A stretch of 20,387 nt of DNA from Scybalousia_A sp964626385 (GTDB taxonomy: Bacteria > Bacteroidota > Bacteroidia > Bacteroidales > P3), in assembly GCA_964626385.1 (NCBI GenBank), contig CAZVEO010000046.1:1-20387 (forward strand). The letters are read 5' to 3'. Every line of letters starts with the position of its first letter. The stretch's first letter is position 1. The notes below the pieces were generated by a model. It did not search any database. It saw only the letters and a program-made list of their open reading frames with translations, and had not been told where the DNA came from. Positions 15,850 through 20,387 of the stretch are shown here, piece by piece. The position numbers were made by a program, and so were the translations under genes.

Positions 15850-17094
15850 ATGAAAAGAAGTTTTTTATTCATGGCACTTTTGAGCATTACTGCTTTGGTG
15901 TCGGCACAAACAATGAAGGTGCAGAGTGCTTACTCTGATATGAAAAACGGTCGTCTTTTAAATGCAAAACAAAACATAGATGATGCAATGAAAGACGAGA
16001 AAACTTCCCGTGATGCCAAAACTTGGAACTACGCTGGTGTTATCTATACTCAAATAGTTCAGGCTATGGAGGATGAAAATACTGACAAAAAGACAAAAAA
16101 AGAATTAAAGAAAATATCCGAAAGTAAAGAACAACTTTGCAATAGTGGTATGGAGTTTTTGAAAAAGTGTTTGACCATGGACACAGAGCATGAATATACC
16201 TCTTCGTCTGTTGAGGCCATGAAGGTGCTTTGTGTTTATGCCTATATGTATGCTGTTGCAGATTATAATAATCAAAAATATGCAGAGGCTCAAACCAAAT
16301 TTCATGCTCTTGCTGAGGATGCTACAACGGCTCAGCACAACAATTTGGTTTTGGATGCCAAATATTATGAGGCAAGTTGCTATATGTTGTTAAAACAGCC
16401 AGAAAAAGAAATGGCTTTGTATAGAGAATTAGCGAAACTAAACACAACTCATGGCGATGTTTATATGAAAATCTATGCTAACAACATGGAGTCAAAAGAT
16501 ACTACAAAGGCAATCAACGCTTTGAAAAAAGGTATAAGACTTACGACCAAAGACACGACAATGAACATTTCTTTGAAATCAGCTTTGGCTCAGACATATA
16601 TTTGGTCAAACAAAACAGAAGAGGCTAATGCTATAATCAATCAACTATTGGAAGGTAATGAAAACAATACGACTGCTTTGAATGCTGTTGCAAAGATATA
16701 TGTAGACTTGAATCAAGTTCAGCAAGCGGAAGACTTATTCAACAAATCTATATCTATCAATCCAAAACAAGTAGAGGCTTATAGAGGAATGGGTATTTTG
16801 AATTATAATCAAGCCGTAATAGAGAAAGAAGCTGCGGATAAACTTCCTCCTGACCCAAAATTTGACGAGGAATACAATAATCACAAAAAAGCATCTTTTG
16901 ATTTCTTTGAAAAGTCCATACCTTTCTATACCAAAGTTCTGGAAATTCAACCAGAGGATTTTGAGTCTTTAAAAGCTTTGAAAACTGTTTATTCTCAACT
17001 TGCTTCTCGTTCAGATTCTGACCAAGCAACAAAGGATGCTTATAGAGTAAAATACACAGAGGTAAGCGAAAAATTGAATACTTTGATACAATAA
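15850..17094 (+). CDS. Exported tetratricopeptide-repeat protein
   Basis: 414 residues with a signal peptide (MKRSFLFMALLSITALVSAQ). The remainder is helical, with several TPR-like units; the clearest are ALNAVAKIYVDLNQVQQAEDLFNKSISINP and the following VEAYRGMGILNYNQAVIEKEA (about 276-326). Earlier units include ADYNNQKYAEAQTKFHALAEDA and LDAKYYEASCYMLLKQPEKEMALYRELAKLN. TPR proteins scaffold protein-protein contacts; this one would be periplasmic or attached to the outer membrane. It begins 39 nt after gyrA with no -7 box seen between, so it is probably on the gyrA transcript. The partner is unknown. Confidence 0.85.
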   Translation: MKRSFLFMALLSITALVSAQTMKVQSAYSDMKNGRLLNAKQNIDDAMKDEKTSRDAKTWNYAGVIYTQIVQAMEDENTDKKTKKELKKISESKEQLCNSGMEFLKKCLTMDTEHEYTSSSVEAMKVLCVYAYMYAVADYNNQKYAEAQTKFHALAEDATTAQHNNLVLDAKYYEASCYMLLKQPEKEMALYRELAKLNTTHGDVYMKIYANNMESKDTTKAINALKKGIRLTTKDTTMNISLKSALAQTYIWSNKTEEANAIINQLLEGNENNTTALNAVAKIYVDLNQVQQAEDLFNKSISINPKQVEAYRGMGILNYNQAVIEKEAADKLPPDPKFDEEYNNHKKASFDFFEKSIPFYTKVLEIQPEDFESLKALKTVYSQLASRSDSDQATKDAYRVKYTEVSEKLNTLIQ

Positions 17095-17117
17095 AAATAA
17101 GAAATAAGTAAAAAACT

Positions 17118-17149
17118 TTGCTTTATATAAAAAAAACTTTATATCTTTG
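17118..17149 (+). promoter_or_regulatory. Promoter of the T9SS cargo gene
   Basis: TTG at 17118-17120 (within TTTG), 21 nt, then TATCTTTG at 17142-17149 followed by C: a near-perfect Bacteroidota promoter. The leader to the ATG at 17218 is about 65 nt and A-rich, as in highly expressed genes of the phylum. Confidence 0.7.
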
Positions 17150-17217
17150 CAAAGACAAATAGAGTAGAAAGAAAATTAAAAAAATTATTTATAAACAATT
17201 CAAAAACAAATCAAAAA

Positions 17218-18402
17218 ATGAAAAGGATTACGTTTCTAGCACTTGCAATGTGCTTGACACTTGGAGTGATGGCTCAGGAGTATGTAAAGACTTTGGGTAA
17301 AGCGGGTAAATTTACTCCTGCAAACAAGAGCCTTGTATTGAAAGCAACTTCTTCTACTGTTACAGTTGTTCCAGGACAAGAGGTTATGTCTACTAATGAA
17401 ACAACAGGAGAAAGAATAGGTTTTCCTGTATCATTTAATGTTACGTTAAATGATGATGCTGCCTATTTTTATCTTATGGTTACAGCTGAAGGAGCTTTGC
17501 AAAACTTTATAGATACTAACTCCTATGGTTTTTCAACTATGGAACAGTATCTTTTGTATTATGCTAACTATATGAAAGCCCTTTATGCTGCGTATGGTTA
17601 TGATTACGACCCTTACAATGCTGGTAGTGGAAGCGTAGACTATACTGGATTCTACGGTAATGAAACTGCAGAGGTTTATGTATTATCTTTAAACTCAGAT
17701 ACTACAGAAACACATGTTGTTTCTCAAGTTTTCAGTGTTCCTTCTTCTGTTAAGAGTGGTGTTGCTTCTGTAAATATTAACAAGACAGAGGACGTAAGTG
17801 TTGGTGAAATCAACTGGACCGTTACCACAAATGAGAATACAAGAGAGTTCTATTTCTTCTGTGAAGAAAACACTGCAGATGGTGCAAGATTCTACATAGA
17901 GAACTATGGTTTTCCTGAGGATTCAGGTTATTGGTATAATGCATATCAGTATGGAGTAGGTTCATATAGTGCATATTTTGCTTTTGAGTGGGATGATGAT
18001 ATCAATGATATATGGACAGGTAATCCTTTTGCTGATGCAAGTACTTATACAGAAGGAACAGAGTATTGCTATGCAGTATTGCCTGTAAATGGTAATGGCG
18101 ACTATGGTACTTTTGTGTATACAATATTTACATACGGTGGTGTATCTTCTTTGAATAATGTTGCTGATTTTACTAACAATCTTAGAGTTTATCCTAACCC
18201 TGCAAGAGAAACTGTTAGCATCAACTCTACTGTAAATATGAACAAAGTAGAACTTTACAACACTTTAGGACAATTGGTTTATACTGAGAATGTAAATTCT
18301 AATTCTGTAAACCTTCCTGTATCTAGCCTTAATAATGGTACTTATATCGTAAAGGCATACGCTGACGGTATGGTTGTTAATACAAAAGTTGTGGTTGAAT
18401 AA
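17218..18402 (+). CDS. Secreted protein with C-terminal T9SS type A sorting domain
   Basis: 394 residues. The signal peptide is MKRITFLALAMCLTLGVMAQ. The middle (about 25-315) is unrecognised and rich in Tyr, Asp, Asn, Ser and Thr, with beta-type segments and several N-x-S/T sequences; two similar halves may exist (VSFNVTLNDDAAYFYLMVT and INWTVTTNENTREFYFFCE). Residues about 322-394 form a type A sorting domain: LRVYPNPARETVSINS, VELYNTLGQLVYTENV, LPVSSLNNGTYIVKAYADG, ending TKVVVE. This domain directs export across the outer membrane by the type IX machinery and is normally removed. The gene is monocistronic: strong promoter upstream, hairpin terminator downstream. The function of the mature part is unknown. 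Confidence 0.9.
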   Translation: MKRITFLALAMCLTLGVMAQEYVKTLGKAGKFTPANKSLVLKATSSTVTVVPGQEVMSTNETTGERIGFPVSFNVTLNDDAAYFYLMVTAEGALQNFIDTNSYGFSTMEQYLLYYANYMKALYAAYGYDYDPYNAGSGSVDYTGFYGNETAEVYVLSLNSDTTETHVVSQVFSVPSSVKSGVASVNINKTEDVSVGEINWTVTTNENTREFYFFCEENTADGARFYIENYGFPEDSGYWYNAYQYGVGSYSAYFAFEWDDDINDIWTGNPFADASTYTEGTEYCYAVLPVNGNGDYGTFVYTIFTYGGVSSLNNVADFTNNLRVYPNPARETVSINSTVNMNKVELYNTLGQLVYTENVNSNSVNLPVSSLNNGTYIVKAYADGMVVNTKVVVE

Positions 18403-18430
18403 TTTTAAATTTTTCATAAATATTTTTGTG

Positions 18431-18470
18431 ACAGACAAGAGTGAGTTTTGCTCTTGTCTGTTTTTTTTTT
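18431..18470 (+). terminator. Rho-independent terminator after the T9SS cargo gene
   Basis: ACAGACAAGAG (18431-18441) and CTCTTGTCTGT (18451-18461) form a perfect 11-bp stem with a 9-nt loop, followed by T to 18470. It ends the cargo transcript 28 nt after its stop codon. An in-frame ATG for the next gene at 18441 lies inside this stem, so that start is not used. Confidence 0.92.
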
Positions 18471-18476
18471 AGAGAT

Positions 18477-19217
18477 ATGATAGATAAAGAATATTTTCAA
18501 ACTCTTGCCTTAGAATATAATACAAAATCGTTTATACATAACGACCCTATTTCTTTTCCTCATAGATATAAAGAAAGAAAAGATATAGAAATCTCTGCCT
18601 TTATAAGCCAATGGTTTGCTTATGGCAAAAGAGAGAATTTTCTCAAAATATTAAACAACCTTTCTTTTGATATGCCTTCACCATACTTATACATAAAAAA
18701 TAGGCAATTTGATAAATACTATAAGCAAACAAAAAATTTGTATAGATTTTATACTTATAATGATTTTTATTTACTTTGTCAAAGCCTTTACAATATCTAT
18801 TTTGTAGAGGGTAATGGCGAAAAAAATATGCAAGAGGTTATAAAAGAAAAAATTTCTAATTTTCCTACAAATACAGAAGAAGTCTTGTTAACAATCATCT
18901 CTTTATTTAAGGAAGTTAAAGGTATTCCACAAAATCTTAATTCCGCTTGCAAACGTTTGTGTATGTTTCTTCGTTGGATGGTAAGAATGGATGGTATTGT
19001 AGATTTTGGCATTTGGGACTTGCTTTCTCCTAAAGATTTGATTATTCCTGTGGATACACATGTTTTCTATCAGGCTCAACAATTAGGACTTACAAAAAGA
19101 AAAACCTCAGATTTTAAAACAGCAAAAGAAATAACCCTTAAAATGGAAACAGTTTTTCCTCTTGACCCTACGCTTGGAGATTTTGCACTCTTTGGTTATG
19201 GAGTAAATAACAAATAA
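18477..19217 (+). CDS. TIGR02757 family protein (DUF2400)
   Basis: 246 residues from the ATG at 18477. An upstream ATG at 18441 lies in the terminator hairpin and is rejected. The sequence matches the TIGR02757 family: DPISFPHRY near residue 22, EISAFISQWFAYGKRENF near 38, KRLCMFLRWMVRMDGIVDFGIWDLLSPKDLIIPVDTHVF (about 158-196), and at the end TLGDFALFGYGV. The WMVR, DTH and DFALFG elements are the conserved core of this uncharacterised family, which resembles HhH-GPD DNA glycosylases in its DTHV segment; a repair role is inference only. It is near full length. It ends 3 nt before the scaffold gap, so its 3' context is lost. Confidence 0.88.
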   Translation: MIDKEYFQTLALEYNTKSFIHNDPISFPHRYKERKDIEISAFISQWFAYGKRENFLKILNNLSFDMPSPYLYIKNRQFDKYYKQTKNLYRFYTYNDFYLLCQSLYNIYFVEGNGEKNMQEVIKEKISNFPTNTEEVLLTIISLFKEVKGIPQNLNSACKRLCMFLRWMVRMDGIVDFGIWDLLSPKDLIIPVDTHVFYQAQQLGLTKRKTSDFKTAKEITLKMETVFPLDPTLGDFALFGYGVNNK

Positions 19218-19220
19218 AAA

Positions 19221-19320
19221 NNNNNNNNNNNNNNNNNNNNNNNNNNNNNNNNNNNNNNNNNNNNNNNNNNNNNNNNNNNNNNNNNNNNNNNNNNNNNNNN
19301 NNNNNNNNNNNNNNNNNNNN
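19221..19320. other. Scaffold gap of 100 N
   Basis: Exactly 100 N, the usual placeholder for an unknown gap length. It separates the TIGR02757 gene from the truncated 3' end of the beta-barrel gene on the other strand. True distance and any gene in the gap are unknown. Confidence 0.99.
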
Positions 19321-20009
19321 ATACACCAAGGAAAAGCATCTATATTTTTTATTCTATTTGTTTGATTATTTGTGTTTAATCTCTTAGAAGGTAACCAATC
19401 TATATCTGCTAAGTCTTCATAAAGATAAAACTCACTACCTGAGTTGCCTTCTATTCTAACTTTGCTTTTGGCAAATCTTAACCTATATGTAAAATCAGCA
19501 AAAAAACTTTTGTAATAAAACCTTATTCCCCCAGGCACAAAGGCAGAGTGTTGTTCCAAATGCTCATCATCAAACAATTCATATCCACCAAGGTACCCGT
19601 CTTTATGTCTTCTTATAGAGGAATAAAAATATCCTAAACCCGCATGCAACATAAAATAACTATCCCTTTGCGGTAAGTCAAACACCCTATAACCAAAATT
19701 TAAAGCCACGGGAATATTAAGCATAATAACATCCTTAAACCACCCTATATCAAGCCCAAAGTCAAAAAAGAAATTCATTTTACCTTTATAAAATATTTCC
19801 TTAGAGGTATATATCCCCAAGCCGTTCCAACTGCTCTTATAGTCAGAAAACTTTATCCTATCATTATTATTAAAGTGCATATAGTACAGCCCAAATTCAA
19901 CACTATGACTCCATGTTAGCTTTTCTTCCTCCACGTTTTCTATATCTTGAGAATAACTTGTTGTAGCCAATAGGTTTAGTGTCAATATAAAGAGTAACAA
20001 TTTTTTCAT
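19321..20009 (-). CDS. Outer-membrane beta-barrel protein, C-terminus lost in the scaffold gap
   Basis: About 229 residues are visible, starting with a signal peptide (MKKLLLFILTLNLLATTSYSQ). The mature part has beta-barrel strand patterns: LTWSHSVEFGLYYMHF, MNFFFDFGLDIGWF, IPVALNFGYRVF, YFMLHAGLGYFYSS, GGIRFYYKSFFADFTYRLRFAKSK. The open frame enters the N run at 19320 without a stop, so the gene is truncated by the gap rather than ending naturally. It resembles porin-like or OMP_b-brl proteins of Bacteroidota; the ligand is unknown. A -7 box lies 18-25 nt upstream of the ATG. Confidence 0.8.
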
Positions 20010-20026
20010 TTGCTTTTGTTTTTTTG

Positions 20027-20034
20027 CAAAGATA
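20027..20034 (-). promoter_or_regulatory. -7 box of the truncated beta-barrel gene
   Basis: The minus strand reads TATCTTTG followed by C, a strong TAnnTTTG match, 18 nt upstream of the ATG at 20009. A TTG about 24 nt further upstream could be the -33 element, a little beyond the usual spacing. Confidence 0.6.
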
Positions 20035-20074
20035 AGCCTTTTTTATTCATTTGTCTAACAATTTTACAAAAAAA

Positions 20075-20290
20075 CACACCCACAGGGTGTTTTATAAGGG
20101 CACAGGCATTGCCTGTTTTATAAGGGCAAAGCCGTTAAAATATATTGTTTGTAAAGACTCTGCCCATATAGGTCAGCCTCAGGCTGAAGGCACAGCCTGC
20201 ACCCACAGGGTGATTTGTAGGGCATAGCCGTTAAAAAAAAGTTTATCATACGCTTATGCGTTTTATAAAACACCTAAGGGTGCAGCCTGT
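20075..20290. repeat. Composite palindromic intergenic repeat, cluster B
   Basis: A string of short hairpins in non-coding DNA. CACCC-ACA-GGGTG occurs twice (20077-20089, 20200-20212). CAGGCA-T-TGCCTG lies at 20103-20115. GGC-AAA-GCC (20125-20133) and GGC-ATA-GCC (20221-20229) are each followed by GTTAAAA. CAGCCT-C-AGGCTG is at 20174-20186, ACGC-TTAT-GCGT at 20250-20261, and a diverged CACC-TAAG-GGTG at 20271-20282. A 15-bp direct repeat, TGTTTTATAAGGGCA, occurs at 20088-20102 and 20114-20128. The 20200-20261 part matches copy A (5247-5303) module by module. Confidence 0.8.
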
Positions 20291-20387
20291 AACCTATAAA
20301 AACAAAAAAACGAAAAAAAAATAACACAAAAAAACAAAAAATCGGTTTACTGATTATCAATAAGTTACAAATAAAAAGTGTGCACGC
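20291..20387. other. A-rich sequence to the window end, no gene seen
   Basis: Runs of A interrupted by C and G (AACAAAAAAACGAAAAAAAAATAAC type), then a mixed stretch to the window edge. No open frame, hairpin or promoter is convincing. It probably belongs to the upstream region of a gene beyond the window. Confidence 0.4.

Noticed and set aside
17100..17150. Near-repeat CTTTGCTTTATAT / CTTTATATCTTTGC before the T9SS gene
   Set aside because: Explained by the -33 and -7 promoter elements and A/T-rich spacer; no operator-like symmetry.
18441..18476. Upstream start adding 12 residues to the TIGR02757 protein
   Set aside because: The start codon lies inside the terminator stem-loop of the preceding gene, and the added residues are encoded by the hairpin and T run.
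1..20387. CRISPR array, tRNA, rRNA or insertion sequence
   Set aside because: No regularly spaced identical repeats of CRISPR length, no cloverleaf-like sequence and no transposase frame were seen on either strand by eye.

Overview
The window looks like a scaffold piece from a low-GC member of the Bacteroidota, most likely Bacteroidales. Three things point there. Many genes have the Bacteroidota promoter -7 box (TAnnTTTG, often followed by C) upstream, and none has a Shine-Dalgarno sequence. One protein ends in a type IX secretion (T9SS) sorting domain with the VYPNPA motif. The gene content (DUF4159, GWxTD protein, BspA-like leucine-rich repeats, TIGR02757) is typical of the phylum. No rRNA, tRNA, CRISPR array or insertion sequence was found. 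A run of 100 N (19221-19320) marks a scaffold gap.

Layout. 1-893 (minus): 5' part of a BspA-like surface protein, whose frame is broken by a run of nine G near the start. 992-3221 (minus): three-gene operon, an outer-membrane beta-barrel, rsmE and a DUF4159 protein. 3379-5238 (plus): YejM/PbgA-like membrane sulfatase-fold protein, divergent from that operon. 5241-5337: composite palindromic repeat. 5420-8215 (plus): probable operon of a YfcE-type phosphoesterase, a BASS-like transporter and a DUF389 membrane protein. 8260-12921 (plus): GWxTD lipoprotein-like secreted protein, an overlapping GT2 glycosyltransferase, then a lone SF2 DEAH helicase that looks more AT-rich than its neighbours. 13294-17094: gyrA with a leader of about 200 nt, followed by an exported TPR protein. 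17218-18402: T9SS cargo with its own promoter and a strong terminator. 18477-19217: TIGR02757 protein. After the gap, 19321-20009 (minus): an outer-membrane beta-barrel cut off by the gap. 20075-20290: a second, longer cluster of the same palindromic repeat family.

Most of the window is housekeeping and cell-envelope genes: outer-membrane proteins, LPS-related sulfatase fold, secreted T9SS and LRR proteins, transporters and a glycosyltransferase. The two signals least explained by known families are (1) the poly-G tract, where losing one G joins an upstream ATG to the signal peptide and LRR domain, which suggests phase variation or an assembly error, and (2) the modular repeat built from short hairpins in a fixed order, seen in two intergenic regions about 15 kb apart. 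I see no convincing new multi-gene system; the helicase of unknown C-terminal function is the only plausible accessory cargo.
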